A stretch of DNA of 64,000 nucleotides. Source: Meandrina meandrites. Its lineage: Eukaryota; Cnidaria; Anthozoa; Scleractinia; Meandrinidae. The notes under the pieces are model-generated. The model was given only the letters and a program-made list of their open reading frames with translations. It did not search any database and was not told the DNA's origin. Made by a program: the position numbers and the translations under genes. Location: positions 4,361,201-4,425,200 of the forward strand of contig OY855905.1 of assembly GCA_963693305.1 (NCBI GenBank), in the 5' to 3' direction. This document shows, in pieces, positions 48,301-59,972 of this stretch (its first letter is position 1; each line of letters opens with the position of its first letter).

Positions 48301-51300
48301 GCAATTTGTAATGTCCCAGTGTCCTGTGAAGAAACGTGTCAAGTTTTGCCAAGGCCACCTGATAGTTCTGGAATTATTATGTTAAAATTAAAGAGGAAAT
48401 TGCAATTCAGGGGTCATGTTTACTTTCAGGCAGTGCGTCCAGAGGTAGTGCTGCATGCTCTCCAGTGGCTTCAACGGAATAATGAATTATATGAAAATGT
48501 AGCCATAAATCTCGAAAACATAGATAGAGAACTATCGAGTCTTTGTGTTCACGAACAAGAAAATAGATCGGACATGGCAAGCTGTTCTCAGAATGGAGCT
48601 TTAGCTGGTGATAGTGACGGCAATGATGATGATTGTGAGAACGAACGGGGTGTTAACGAAGAAGCTGAAAAAGAAAAGGGAAACTGTTCTCAGAATGAAA
48701 AGTTAGATGATGATGATGATGATGACGATTGTGAGAGGGAGGACCCACTTAATGAACACAGAGCAGCGACTTGTGAAACGTGTTTACAGTCCATTATGCC
48801 AGATTACCCTATAACATCCGATGACGAGGAAAGGGCGAGATCTGCAGGAAATGAAATATTTAGTGTTGCTCCTGGGGAAAATAAACATCCCGTGTCAATG
48901 ATGACTGACAGACATTGTGAGGAATTAGCCTTTCCAGTTCTGTTTCCTAAGGGTAGATTTGGGTATAAAATGGATAGAAAAGAGAAATTAACACCGGTTA
49001 AATACTTTAATGCTCGTTTACTCCATTATAGCGGGAGATTTGCTATGAATCCGGAGTATCTTTTCTTTGCGCAATTTATCATTGAGCAGAAAAAAGTTTC
49101 CGATAGCATTAATATTGCTTTAAAAAAGCTTCACGGGCAGCCCCTAACAGCATCACAATTTAGATCAAATGAACAGTGTGTGAAAAATCTTATCTTCAAG
49201 GACCAGGCATATCTTTTTCTGAGAGGTATTCCAGGTAGTCCTCCGTATTGGCAAAAGTTTATGTACGAAGTGATAGCAATGGTACAACAACTTGGAATCC
49301 CAACGTGGTTCATGACTTTGTCTTGTGCTGACCTCCGATGGCACGAACTTTTTCACATACTGTCTCGTGTGAGAGGCGAAAATATGACGGATGAGGAAAT
49401 TGACAGTTTGTCATATAATGAGAAATGTTCTTTGCTTAACCTTAATCCTGTTATTGTTGCTAAGCACTTCCAACACAGAGTAGAGACATTTTTCAAGGAT
49501 GTGTTATTGAGCAATGCGAAACCCATCGGAAAGATTGTGTATTATGCGCTTAGGATTGAATTTCAAATGCGAGGTTCTCCACATTTGCACTCATTGATAT
49601 GGACTTCAGATTGTCCTGAGCTGAAAGATGGCAGCGAAGAAGATTACATAAGGTACATTGATGAACATGTACAAGGAAGTCTTCCAAATAGGGAAAATAA
49701 CTGCGAATTTCATGATTTGGTGAACATGTACCAAAAACATACACATTCTAGAAGTTGTAAAAAGTATAAGAACATTCCATGCAGATTTAACTTTGGGCAA
49801 TTTTTCACTGACCAAACAGTCGTGTCTAAGCCACTACCGGATGACATGCCTGATGATCAAAAAATAGTAGTCTTGAAAAGGCGTAATGAAATCTTATGCC
49901 GTGTAAAAGAGAAAATTAACGAAAAGTTAGATCCAAGTAAACCTGATTATGATTCAAGCACGAGTGCAGAAGATGTGTTGGCTATGTGCAAAGTTTCTAA
50001 AGACGAGTATAATTGGGCCTTATCTATTTCTGCGGATTCCGATTTTGAGCTGCATCTTAAAAGAGCAGTCGACAGTTGCTTCATCAATAACTACTTTGAA
50101 GCAGGAATAAAAGGTTTCAGAGCTAATGTGGACCTGCAGCCTGTTTTTAATCACTACAAATGTATAACGTACGTGTGCTCGTATTTCTCAAAAGACGAGA
50201 CGGAATGTTCTCAAGCAATAATGAACGCAGCAAGGGAAGCTAAAGACAATAACCTGAACATCAGGGAAAGCTTGAAAAAGGTTGGTACAGCATTTTTGTC
50301 TTGTAGAGAAGTTAGCGCTCAAGAATGCGTTTACAGATGTATGCCTGAGCTTTGGCTACGAAAGACCTTTCCTTGCACAGTGTTTGTAAATACTGGTTTA
50401 CCAGAAGAAAGATGCCGAGTGGCAAAATCTCATGAGGAAGTTGAAGCTTTGGATGACGACAGTACTGACATTTTCATGTCAAACATAATCGAACGATACA
50501 GTGATCGGCCAAATATTGTTGACCAGTTGTGCTTAGCTGAATTTGCAGCTTACTACTATAAAGACTATAAGATAGACCCTGATGAATTTAATGATGTTCA
50601 ACCAAATGTACTTTCTGACGATTTAGTGGAATCCAACCATATCTCTAATTGTGAATCAGTTCTTCCACCAACAATTAAGCTCAATAACGGACAAGAAGTA
50701 ATGAAGCGTCGTAAGATTAAGGCTGTAATAAGATTCCACACACCCAGCAAGGCAAAAGAGCCTGAAAAATTTTACCACCATTTACTAATGCTCTACTTTC
50801 CCTGGCGAAAAGAAACTGATCTTCTTGGGGATGATGAATTATATTCAACAAAATTCTCGGAGCCTGAAGTTTTTAGTAAAGTAGAAACAAACAGGAGAAC
50901 GTTTGAACCAAATGCCGAAGCTATTGACAACGCGTTACAGATGGTTAGGGAAAATCGAGTAAGAGATCTTCAATCATTTGATCCTATTAATGATCAAGAA
51001 AACGACGACTTGTCAACAGAAACAATGAATCGCATGGACGATGAATGTGCAGCTGACGATTTATCTGAGGAAGTGGTATCACTACCACCTGAAACGGGCG
51101 AAAGATTTGCAGGAATAGCTACTTATAACCAGCCATCTGCTATAAGAGATGAGGAATTACGTGATGCTGTAAGATCTTTAAATGTAAAACAACGTGTTAC
51201 GTACGATGTCGTGCTTTCTTGGTGTAGAAACTTGATTAAAAGTGTTAATTGCCTCACTAAGGAAACTGTTGAACCTATACATATCTTTGTTACAGGTGGT

Positions 51301-53328
51301 GGTGGTGGTGGAAAAAGTCACTTAATCAGAACAATCTATCATACTGCAGTGAATATGTTTAAGCACGGTGCGGTGAATCCGTCTTTACCAACAGTTCTGC
51401 TAATGGCACCTACAGGTGTTGCAGCTGTTAACATTAGTGGTACGACTGTTAATACAGCTCTAGCTATTCCAAAACACGCTGGAATTAGTTTACCCCCGTT
51501 ACCAGATCAAAAGAAAACGTTGTTAAGGCTCAGTTTAAGCGAACTAAAGCTGTTGATTATTGACGAAGTATCGATGGTTTCAAATAATAGGCTATTGCAT
51601 ATCCATCAAAGGCTAAAGGAAATTTTTGGAACTTCGAGCTCAAAGATATTTGCTGGTATAAGCATTATTGCCGTGGGTGATTTATATCAGCTACCACCCA
51701 TTCAACAAAAACCTATTTTCTGTAGATATGCTAATGACATATACAACTTGTCACATCCATGGTACGAATTCAAGATGATAGAACTGGTTGAAATCATGAG
51801 GCAAAAGGATGATCAACCTTTCATTGAGCTCTTAAACAGACTGAGGGTTGCACAGCACACAGAAGCTGACATACAAACTATTCAATCTAGGGCAGTAGAT
51901 GTGAATGACAAAAATAATTATCCTCTCAATGAGCTACACGTATGGGCTGAAAATAAACCTGTAATGGACTACAACAATCAACGACTTCAGGAAATTTTGA
52001 TGCCTTTATATGTTCTTCAGGCAGTGGACCAATATCCAAAGAATGTATCTAGGCATGAAATTGAAAGAGTTCTTTCAAAAGGACGTTCTTACACGGGTGG
52101 TCTAGATTTTGAGGTATCTATTAAAGAAGGGGCTCGTGTCATGTTAACAAACAATGTTGATATCTGTGACAGACTCATAAATGGCCAGTTAGGTACCGTA
52201 GCTCGAATCGTGGTGAATGAAATGACTCAGAATCCCAGTACTGTGTATGTTAAGTTTGATGATGAAGATGCGGGTAATTTGGTTATTGATAAATCTGCTG
52301 ATACCTTTGCTATAGAAAACAGAGTTGTCCCAATTAAACCAATCTTAGCTAAAATAAAGTTGAATCCTGGGAAGCGTTCGTCACCAGAAATACAAAGATT
52401 GCAGTTTCCATTAGCCTTGGCATGGGCATGTACTGTTCATAAAGTTCAAGGATTAACATTAAACAAAATTGTCATAAGTTTTGAATTATTTAAACAAAGG
52501 TCATTTAATTACGGGCAAATTTATGTTGCCTTGAGCCGTGCCACTTCTCTGCAAGGTCTTTACGTTCTCGGAAAATTGGAACACAAGTATATCAAAGCGG
52601 ATCCAAGAGTAGTTGAAGAGTACGAGAGACTACGAAATACGTCACTGCTAGAAGAGAATGCCAATTATCAAGTACAGGAAGATGACCCTATCATACCTAT
52701 TGTCCTATTAAACATCAGATCACTTCGAAAGCACAGTATTGACATGAAATGTGACACTAAAATTTTCAACTGTGATATGTTGCTTTTAACAGAGACTCAA
52801 CTTACACCATCTGATCCTGACAATGATATTCAAGATCACCTATATCCTTTTATATTAAACAGGCAAGACAGTGATGATAGATATTCCAGCCTAGGTTTCT
52901 GTAACAAAACAACAGTGCATATCACAGAGAAAGAGTATCTTCCAGTCATAAATGCTATGATGTTCACAACAGTTTTTACTAGACGAGGAAATTGTGAAAT
53001 AAGATTTTTGCTCCTTTACAGAAAACAAGCTTCTAATGTACATGATTTTGTAAACAATCTAAATCATATCACAAATTGGTACACAATTGATGTAATACTT
53101 GGAGATTTTAATATCAATTACTTTGATGAAAAAGAGTCACACAATTTAAAGAATATATTGGAGAGTACATTGGGTTACCAGCAAATTGTGGGCAAACCAA
53201 CATTTATATCAGGAAGTCTTCTTGATCATGTTTACATCAGATCACATAAATTTAAAAGCGTCGATAATACTGTGATTGGGGTTTACTATTCAGATCATGA
53301 TGCAGTTAAAATCTTCTTTCATTTATAA
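45379..53328 (+). CDS. Helentron Rep-helicase-endonuclease polyprotein, intact, 2649 aa
   Basis: Domains in order: a basic N-terminus; a 2A-like ribosome-skipping motif LFGDIEKNPGP (~131-141); a cysteine-peptidase-like region resembling herpesvirus tegument USP/OTU proteins (GKQCVAMSL, C170; FKVFDSHSRD, D296/H298). About a dozen 19-residue repeats (EKYRLMEPSKKQEL, ~589-828) follow. Next is a Cys-rich DUF6570-like region (VVCNRLLY...NSCLF...CNTCHV, ~865-915), then acidic linkers. The HUH Rep domain has AFPVLFPKGRFGYK (~1183), SPHLHSLIW (H1402, H1404) and YVCSYFSK (Y1598, Y1602). The Pif1-like helicase has GGGGGGKSH (K1979), LLIIDEVSM (D2062-E2063), GDLYQLPPI and HKVQGLTLNK. The EEP endonuclease has LLTETQL (E2472), GDFNIN (D2576, N2578) and SDHDAV (D2639-H2640). 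No stop or frameshift: potentially active. Confidence 0.93.
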   Translation: MEIIKQNSFRSRYALFIGSVDSQKNGKVRRCREPSRLPVKQMKRILKKRKLRKRIRNYVLKNVPKTSRLNQIMQAPILRKIVTSGQRIPEGNEFTMTDKFPFRDGCKRMRLTNEKVHKSLNHKINNIATKLFGDIEKNPGPFAVDPSKTIVAPYSQGNSVVFGSNAGKQCVAMSLIAILFDFIFSIRSSSDLVEIMNFGNELYTRLSRSAGQQLLMLKELPEVLCLRETMYRVKYSDSYFGNVHNFNDYTIDSHCLPLREAFELLLRENFKSFILTITICTVGVLVKSNGTFKVFDSHSRDSEGMFKPFGNCVLIEIASLDKLVEYFENLYIGSKDAVYELKGVQTLTDETGSVGVTRREISLPVNNSVGSPESGSDTFCSCARCCFICFYAICFSVLKEIRYWNENTLDAILEKSNQLHESIMLKEHCTVSDLPDSLTIDVANIKARFNVVYKETKKEQESLFVVQEMENVIRENQADNTGVLISSSNCYVCCIFKRRNMGRTCYAVFGLNNDEESKGYVYEIVENVTSAIELLVKMLTDKTTLERSTYEMQFIKCSCDVSEKDRQKIIRRHMSIKQKQNFAKERRENYAAMEPAKKRVCLDNYAAKYANMEPCKKNALSIRQAEKYRLMEPSIKRKLSVENAEKYRLMAPNKRQELSIKEAEKYRLMEPSKKQELSVKNAEKYRLMEPSKKEELNFKNSEKYRLMEPSKKQELFLQNAEKYRLMEPSKKQELFLQNAEKYRLMEPSKKQELFLQNAEKYRLMEPSKKQELFFRNAEKYRLMEPSKKQELLLQNAEKYRLMEPSKKQELFLQNAQKYRLMDSDKKKGLIKQIVTRGKELKQKICSSTHSLDYYIEQFKRDIREGPYYICVVCNRLLYRKTVLEFKKEKYNCNSCLFTTVTSFNGNMYICNTCHVTIKKKNKTPCQAVYNNLAVDDVPRELAILEKLEQILVSQRIVFQKIVVMPKGQQRKIRGAICNVPVSCEETCQVLPRPPDSSGIIMLKLKRKLQFRGHVYFQAVRPEVVLHALQWLQRNNELYENVAINLENIDRELSSLCVHEQENRSDMASCSQNGALAGDSDGNDDDCENERGVNEEAEKEKGNCSQNEKLDDDDDDDDCEREDPLNEHRAATCETCLQSIMPDYPITSDDEERARSAGNEIFSVAPGENKHPVSMMTDRHCEELAFPVLFPKGRFGYKMDRKEKLTPVKYFNARLLHYSGRFAMNPEYLFFAQFIIEQKKVSDSINIALKKLHGQPLTASQFRSNEQCVKNLIFKDQAYLFLRGIPGSPPYWQKFMYEVIAMVQQLGIPTWFMTLSCADLRWHELFHILSRVRGENMTDEEIDSLSYNEKCSLLNLNPVIVAKHFQHRVETFFKDVLLSNAKPIGKIVYYALRIEFQMRGSPHLHSLIWTSDCPELKDGSEEDYIRYIDEHVQGSLPNRENNCEFHDLVNMYQKHTHSRSCKKYKNIPCRFNFGQFFTDQTVVSKPLPDDMPDDQKIVVLKRRNEILCRVKEKINEKLDPSKPDYDSSTSAEDVLAMCKVSKDEYNWALSISADSDFELHLKRAVDSCFINNYFEAGIKGFRANVDLQPVFNHYKCITYVCSYFSKDETECSQAIMNAAREAKDNNLNIRESLKKVGTAFLSCREVSAQECVYRCMPELWLRKTFPCTVFVNTGLPEERCRVAKSHEEVEALDDDSTDIFMSNIIERYSDRPNIVDQLCLAEFAAYYYKDYKIDPDEFNDVQPNVLSDDLVESNHISNCESVLPPTIKLNNGQEVMKRRKIKAVIRFHTPSKAKEPEKFYHHLLMLYFPWRKETDLLGDDELYSTKFSEPEVFSKVETNRRTFEPNAEAIDNALQMVRENRVRDLQSFDPINDQENDDLSTETMNRMDDECAADDLSEEVVSLPPETGERFAGIATYNQPSAIRDEELRDAVRSLNVKQRVTYDVVLSWCRNLIKSVNCLTKETVEPIHIFVTGGGGGGKSHLIRTIYHTAVNMFKHGAVNPSLPTVLLMAPTGVAAVNISGTTVNTALAIPKHAGISLPPLPDQKKTLLRLSLSELKLLIIDEVSMVSNNRLLHIHQRLKEIFGTSSSKIFAGISIIAVGDLYQLPPIQQKPIFCRYANDIYNLSHPWYEFKMIELVEIMRQKDDQPFIELLNRLRVAQHTEADIQTIQSRAVDVNDKNNYPLNELHVWAENKPVMDYNNQRLQEILMPLYVLQAVDQYPKNVSRHEIERVLSKGRSYTGGLDFEVSIKEGARVMLTNNVDICDRLINGQLGTVARIVVNEMTQNPSTVYVKFDDEDAGNLVIDKSADTFAIENRVVPIKPILAKIKLNPGKRSSPEIQRLQFPLALAWACTVHKVQGLTLNKIVISFELFKQRSFNYGQIYVALSRATSLQGLYVLGKLEHKYIKADPRVVEEYERLRNTSLLEENANYQVQEDDPIIPIVLLNIRSLRKHSIDMKCDTKIFNCDMLLLTETQLTPSDPDNDIQDHLYPFILNRQDSDDRYSSLGFCNKTTVHITEKEYLPVINAMMFTTVFTRRGNCEIRFLLLYRKQASNVHDFVNNLNHITNWYTIDVILGDFNINYFDEKESHNLKNILESTLGYQQIVGKPTFISGSLLDHVYIRSHKFKSVDNTVIGVYYSDHDAVKIFFHL
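47143..47860 (+). repeat. Coding tandem repeat, 57-bp unit (19 aa)
   Basis: Ten EKYRLM units plus degenerate first copies and a final QKYRLM unit. Units 5-10 are nearly identical, so expansion is recent there. The predicted helix repeats carry MEPSKKQEL motifs. Confidence 0.85.
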
Positions 53329-56167
53329 TGTAAACAAGCTCTGAAGATCAAGCATTTTCTGAAGCCTATAAAACACATTTTGAATGCCATTTATTATTAA
53401 TTTTATGCAACAGCAACTTGAAACAACATCATTTAATGTGAACAGTGAAATTTAATGAATGACGTGAATATAGTGAATATAGTGAATGCAGTGGGTAACA
53501 CAGAAATCTCATTCCAGTGCACAGCAGTCAATGCTGTGCACCATGTGCAGAAGCATCAGGCCTGGACCACCATCAAGGTAAGTCTTGTCTTTAACTTCAG
53601 ATCTATACTGAGCTTTAAAGTCAAAATTGCTTTGGAATATTTCATAGTTTTGAATTATATTCATTTACTTATGCAGCCATTTATGTTAGGGAAAATGACG
53701 TTTGAATCAAAGTGTCTATTTGTCTAAGATACTTTTGATACTTTTTTAATTTCTTGGCTGGTTTTTTGTTGTTATTTAAATAATTGTAACAAATACTCTA
53801 CTGGCTGTTGGAAATGCAGAGAGTGCAATGTGAAAGTTCACTTTTGATTTCTATAATAATGTTACATATATAATTTAATAGTCTTCCTTGTCAAAATAGC
53901 AAAAGTCAAAATGCTCTTTTCTGATTGTTATAACTTGCAGATAATTTGGGGAATTGTACCACATTGTGTCACTTGCTCAGTAATGGATAAAGTATACCAG
54001 TCATGTAGCCAACAGCAAGTGAATATCAAGTATGGCATGAACACAATGGACATCTCAATCAGCACAGAAACGTTACTGGTACATCCCAAGTATGGAAGCC
54101 ATGAATACTTATTCTAGCCAATCAGTTGGTGGTCCAGTTTACCTTAGACAATAGAAAGGATATTCTATAAAGAAACTATTTGATATAGTGAAGATAAAGT
54201 CATGGTTGAAACTACAATGATACTTGATGCTACTATACTGGAATCACAGTTCTTTTAAGGACAATGACCTGCATTTATCTCCAAACTTAGTTACAGTGTA
54301 TGTTTCAGCAATTAAGGAGACTGTATAGAACTGATTCCACAAGACATTAATTTTGTCACTGTAAATTTTGATATTTTTTCCAAAACGCTTTGAGGTACAT
54401 AAAATCTATAGTCATTGCTTAAAAGATAAACATGAAATAAACTGTACTCAGAGCTACTGTTGAGAAACATGTGATGATACTGACCATTATCAATATTCAA
54501 TAGAGAATTTGGATGACACTGTAAACTGTAAACTATTTATAGTCATCATTATCATATGCAGTTCCTTCTGTCTGTATAGAGAATGGGACTGGATTATAAA
54601 AAAAATATTATATTTTATAGCTCATGTCAATAAATATATAATGGTGATTGCATAGTGACCAATCACTTAAATGTTGCTAGAAAACTGATACTTTGTTCTT
54701 CAAGGAAAAGCCTTCTTAAATGAAGTTCTCTAAACAAGAAGCTTGACAAAGCTCAGTCGCAACTGTGCAGTTACAGTTTGACTACTTTCTTGTCCAAAAA
54801 TATAACTCTGCAGTAACTCTGCTACAAGAAATAGAGACACAATGGAAAATTAAAACTTTTTTTGCACAAAAGTAGTTGTGTGATTGATTGTATGACACTC
54901 AAACAAGCACTCTCTGTACCAAAGGATTTTTTGCACTGGCACTGTGTTGTCCATACTGTTTAAATTATCCACCATTGGCTGATTTATTCATAATAGTGTG
55001 AAAGAAGATCTTCCATAACCCAGAAAATGGCTACAGAAAATCCCTCTTAATCTAAAGTGGCTTTATGCAACCAAGTGCAGTATTAGCTTTCAGCTCACCA
55101 GTGAAAGTCTGATTTTTGTTGTTGTTGCTTTTGTTTAGAGCATTATATGTTATGCAAGATGGAGAAAAATCATCAAATATAAGTCCTGGCCAAAAATGAA
55201 CTCCACCATGGTGGTGAAATCTGCGCACAATCACGATTAATCGATAACCAGACTTAAATTATGAACACATACATATAGCATCTGGGAATGGTTATAATTC
55301 CCTTCACGCCCCATGCCTCGCTGACTATTCAGACAGGCAGGTTCAGATTTACCCATTAAGATAAATTTATATTTTGCACAGAAGCCACTGGCTGCACAAA
55401 TCGGAGACAGTATCGCCGCCGAGCACACCCACTACCTTGCAAATCAAAGCCTAACAACAAAAAATATTGACATTAAAATGAGATACCTTGGTTTATTCCT
55501 TGCGATTCCTTGTCATTACATCAAACTCACTCCAGTGTAAAATTCTTACAAAGTTCTTCGCAAAACCCAATTACGATCTTCTGCGTTTAGCACCAAAATG
55601 GTCAAAAGCCGCCATATGGCTTACGACGTTCCAAACATGCACCCTGGCAAACTGGTTTACACCCGCAATTCCTTGAGACTCCCTTGACTTCCTTGTATCG
55701 CGTATATTTGGAAGGTTTCTTTCCCGTTAAAGCAGTTCCAAAAGACGTCAAAAAGGGAAAAAGCTGTGATTGAGAACTGTTGTATCGCCGCACGAGCGAG
55801 AGATCGACGAAACTTTGACAAATCCCCACCATGTGCACAAGCAAATTACTTTTTGGCGGACGGGTATAAATACCATATATGAAGTACCTCCCGGCGGACG
55901 GAGAACAACCGCTGAGTATAAATCGAAGGCTCTGAACAGTAAAACGAAACTTAGTTACCAGGGCTCTATTACTCCCGGCTCCACTCTTTTCCAATTTAGA
56001 AATGGACGAGGGATGGACCAAATTTTAAGTGAGTTGCGATTACCCAGCAAAACGAAGAGAAGAAATCGCTTAGAATACAAAGCAAAACACTTTCTCTACG
56101 GCAGTTATAAAAAACACTTGTACAAAGTACAAACGGAAGAAACAAATTATATTTGATGAGTTTCATT
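53329..56167 (+). other. Helentron 3' region
   Basis: Follows the stop codon. A donor AAG|GTAAGT at 53578 and acceptor TAACTTGCAG at 53940 suggest a 3' intron. A possible AATAAA poly(A) signal is near 54632. From about 55250 GC content rises and 55770-56156 contains an open frame of 128 codons that I do not recognise and consider doubtful. Confidence 0.45.
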
Positions 56168-56207
56168 AAAAGCGCGGTTTTAAGTTGCTAGCAACTTCTT
56201 GTTTTAT

Positions 56208-57180
56208 GTCGGTGACCAGACGCAAACCTCCACTCGGCCAAATCGTGATCGGGACTGAATCACGCAACCTGTGATGTTTATTCGCCAAAAGCTGTTGAAA
56301 CATGAATGTACGGAAAATGTTGCGGATATTGTTTTCTTTATTGTGTATAAAGTATATTTTCTTTTGGTTTTATCGAAGCGTTCGATTCAAAGCGAATGTT
56401 GAATACACTGAAAAAGGTATTACGTCAGCCATGGAATGCGCTGATGTTGCAGGTTTCACTTTCGTTACGTGACAAATAACATTGTGTTCTATTTGCATGT
56501 TTTTGTCGGCAGAAGCGACGGTCATTAATTTAATTTGTTTCCTCTTCTGCGAGTATTTCTTGTGGGTTTAGGCAATCGAAGTGAATTCTTTGGCTATTTC
56601 ATCGAAGTGAGTTCAAAGATTTGAAAGGAAATGAAATATTTGCTTAAGTAAACAATTGAGCGTGTCCGAACGTGCAGGGGTTACGTCATTAGAAGGAAAA
56701 ACCCCCAAGGTAAGCACTTGCAAGGATTACATCATTGGTAGGGAAATTACCGCCGTACACCGCCCTTCTAAATATAGCTGTGAACATTGCAATGCTTGAA
56801 ATGTTAGAATCGTGTGATTACCTTCCTGCGGGCTCTTACTCACGGCACAAACCAATTACATTTAATCGTGACTTTTACCTAAAGAAAATAACAGTTATTA
56901 CTAGCATCCAAGTAGTGGAATGCTAGTTTTCTTTTTGTTTAATTCATGCCCATTCATGTCTTCAGCGAAGTTCCAGATTAAGACCATTACGTCATCATAA
57001 ATTTCACAACGGCTATGAACGATGGTGCAACATTGGATTGTGTGACTCGTGTGACTACTTTGGTATTCCTTTACTCATAGTGCAAACAGATTAAATTTCG
57101 CCCTGACTTTTGAGGAAGAAAGCTGTGCATTAGCAAAAAAATATAAGCGCGGTTTTAAGTTGCTATAGCAACTTCTTGTT
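56208..57180 (+). repeat. Non-autonomous Helentron unit 4 (~973 bp, long class)
   Basis: Near-identical to the units at 57193 and 58984; includes an extra ~300-bp part with GGTAAGCACTTGCAAGGATT that short units lack. Confidence 0.7.
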
Positions 57181-57192
57181 ATTTTTTTTTTT

Positions 57193-58169
57193 GTCGGTGA
57201 CCAGACGCAAACCTCCACTCGGCCAAATCGTGTTTGGGGCTTTGAAATCACGCAACCTATGATGTTTATCCGCCAAAAGCTGTTGAAACATTAATGTACC
57301 GAAAATGTTGCGGATATTGTTTTCTTCATTGTGTATAAAGTATATTTTCTTTTGGTTTTATCGAAGCGTTGGATTCAAAGCGAATGTTGAATACACTGAA
57401 AAAAGGTATTACGTCAGCCATGGAATGTGCTGATGTTGCAGGTTTCACTTTCGTTACGTGACAAATAACATTGTGTTTTATTTGCATGTTTATGTCGGCA
57501 GAAGCGACGGCCATTAATTTAATTTGTTTCCTCTTCTGCGAGTATTTCTTGTGGGTTTAGGCAATCGAAGTGAATTCTTTGGCTATTTCATCGAAGTGAG
57601 TTCAAGGATTTGAAAGGAAATGAAATATTTGCTTAAGTAAACAATTGAGCGTGTCCGAACGTGCAGGGGTTACGTCATTAGAAGGGAAAACCCCCAAGGT
57701 AAGCACTTGCAAGGATTACATCATTGGTAGGGAAATTACCGCCGTACACCGCCCTTCTAAATATAGCCGTGAACATTGTAATGCTTGAAATGTTAGAATC
57801 GTGTGATTACCTTCCTGCGGGCTCTTACTCACGGCACAAACCAATTACATTTAATCGTGACTTTTACCTAAAGAAAATAACAGTTATTACTAGCATCCAA
57901 GTAGTGGAATGCTAGTTTTCTTTTTGTTTAATTCATGCCCATTCGTGTCTTCAGCGAAGTTCCAGATTAAGACCATTACGTCATCATAAATTTCACAACG
58001 GCTATGGACGATGGTGCAACATTGGATTGTGTGACTCGCGTGACTACTTTGGTATTCCTTTACTCATAGTGCAAACAGATTAAATTTCGCCCTGACTTTT
58101 GAGGAAGAAAGCTGTGCATTAGCAAAAAAATATAAGCGCGGTTTTAAGTTGCTATAGCAACTTCTTGTT
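57193..58169 (+). repeat. Non-autonomous Helentron unit 5 (~977 bp, long class)
   Basis: Long-class unit; followed by two CCGCGCGG minisatellite units (58169-58270) before the next unit. Confidence 0.7.
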
Positions 58170-58294
58170 AACCGCGCGGCCATGGGCCGAGCGCGGTTCT
58201 TGTTTTACACGGGATTTATTAACCGCGCGGCCATGGGCCGAGCGCGGTTCTTGCTCTGCACGGGATTTATTATTATTTTTCGTCGTTTTTTTTT

Positions 58295-58972
58295 GTCGGT
58301 GACCAGACGCAAACCTCCACTCGGCCAAATCGTGATCGGGACTGAATCACGCAACCTGTGATGTTTATTCGCCAAAAGCTGTTGAAACATGAATGTACGG
58401 AAAATGTTGCGGATATTGTTTTCTTTATTGTGTATAAAGTATATTTTCTTTTGGTTTTATCGAAACGTTCGATTCAAAGCGAATGTTTAATACACTGAAA
58501 AAGGTATTATGTCAGCCATGGAATGCGCTGATGTTGCAGGTTTCACTTTTGTTACGTGACAAATAACATTGTGTTTCGTTTGCATGTTTATGTCGGCAGA
58601 AGCGACGGTCATTAATTTAATTTGTTTCCTCTTCTGCGAGTATTTCTTGTGGGTTTAGGCAATCGAAGTGAATTCTTTGGCTATTTCCTTGAAGTGAGTT
58701 GAAATATTTGAAAGGAAATGAAATATTTGCTTAAGTAAACAATTGAGCGTGCCCGAACGTGCAGGGGTTACGTCATTAGAAGGGAAAAACCCCCAAGCTA
58801 AAGATAGTCGGGGACAACGTAAACCTCGGATTGTGTGACTAACGTGACTACTTTGCTAGTCCTTTACTCATAATGCAAACATATTAAATTTAATGGTGAC
58901 TTTTGAGAAAGAAAGCTGTTAATTAGCCAAAAATATAAGCGCGGTTTTAAGTTGCTATAGCAACTTGTTGTT
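58295..58972 (+). repeat. Non-autonomous Helentron unit 6 (~678 bp, short class)
   Basis: Short class; resembles unit 1 on the far side of the autonomous copy, including GGGGTTACGTCATTAGAAGG and CTAGTCCTTTACTCATAATG. Confidence 0.7.
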
Positions 58973-58983
58973 ATTTTTTTTTT

Positions 58984-59960
58984 GTCGGTGACCAGACGCA
59001 AACCTCCACTCGGCCAAATCGTGTTTGGGGCTTTGAAATCACGCAACCTATGATGTTTATTCGCCAAAAGCTGTTGAAACATTAATGTACCGAAAATGTT
59101 GCGGATATTGTTTTCTTTATTGTGTATAAAGTATATTTTCTTTTGGTTTTATCGAAGCGTTGGATTCAAAGCGAATGTTGAATACACTGAAAAAAGGTAT
59201 TACGTCAGCCATGGAATGTGCTGATGTTGCAGGTTTCACTTTCGTTACGTGACAAATAACATTGTGTTTCATTTGCATGTTTATGTCGGCAGAAGCGACG
59301 GCCATTAATTTAATTTGTTTCCTCTTCTGCGAGTATTTCTTGTGGGTTTAGGCAATCGAAGTGAATTCTTTGGCTATTTCATCGAAGTGAGTTCAAGGAT
59401 TTGAAAGGAAATGAAATATTTGCTTAAGTAAACAATTGAGCGTGTCCGAACGTGCAGGGGTTACGTCATTAGAAGGGAAAACCCCCAAGGTAAGCACTTG
59501 CAAGGATTACATCATTGGTAGGGAAATTACCGCCGTACACCGCCCTTCTAAATATAGCCGTGAACATTGTAATGCTTGAAATGTTAGAATCGTGTGATTA
59601 CCTTCCTGCGGGCTCTCACTCACGGCACAAACCAATTACATTTAATCGTGACTTTTACCTAAAGAAAATAACAGTTATTACTAGCATCCAAGTAGTGGAA
59701 TGCTAGTTTTCTTTTTGTTTAATTCATGCCCATTCATGTCTTCAGCGAAGTTCCAGATTAAGACCATTACGTCATCATAAATTTCACAACGGCTATGGAC
59801 GATGGTGCAACATTGGATTGTGTGACTCGCGTGACTACTTTGGTATTCCTTTACTCATAGTGCAAACAGATTAAATTTCGCCCTGACTTTTGAGGAAGAA
59901 AGCTGTGCATTAGCAAAACAATATAAGCGCGGTTTTAAGTTGCTATAGCAACTTCTTGTT
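58984..59960 (+). repeat. Non-autonomous Helentron unit 7 (~977 bp, long class)
   Basis: Nearly identical to unit 5 over its whole length, so units 5-6 and 7-8 form a higher-order long-short pair. Confidence 0.7.
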
Positions 59961-59972
59961 ATTTTTTTTTTT

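Larger units (their letters stand above)
44225..56203 (+). mobile_element. Autonomous Helentron copy (~12 kb)
   Basis: It starts with the array unit word GTCGGTGACCAGAC and ends with GCGCGGTTTTAAGTTGCTAG followed by CAACTTCTTGTT, like its neighbours. It contains the 2649-codon Rep/helicase/endonuclease ORF (45379-53328) with likely introns on both sides. That its limits coincide with array unit limits is my inference from these shared end words. Confidence 0.65.

Noticed and set aside
56735..59706. Repeated 63-codon ORF (MVGKLPPYTALLN...) in Helentron units
   Set aside because: Its repetition follows simply from the DNA repeat; similarity is equal at all codon positions as far as I can judge, and no family is recognised.
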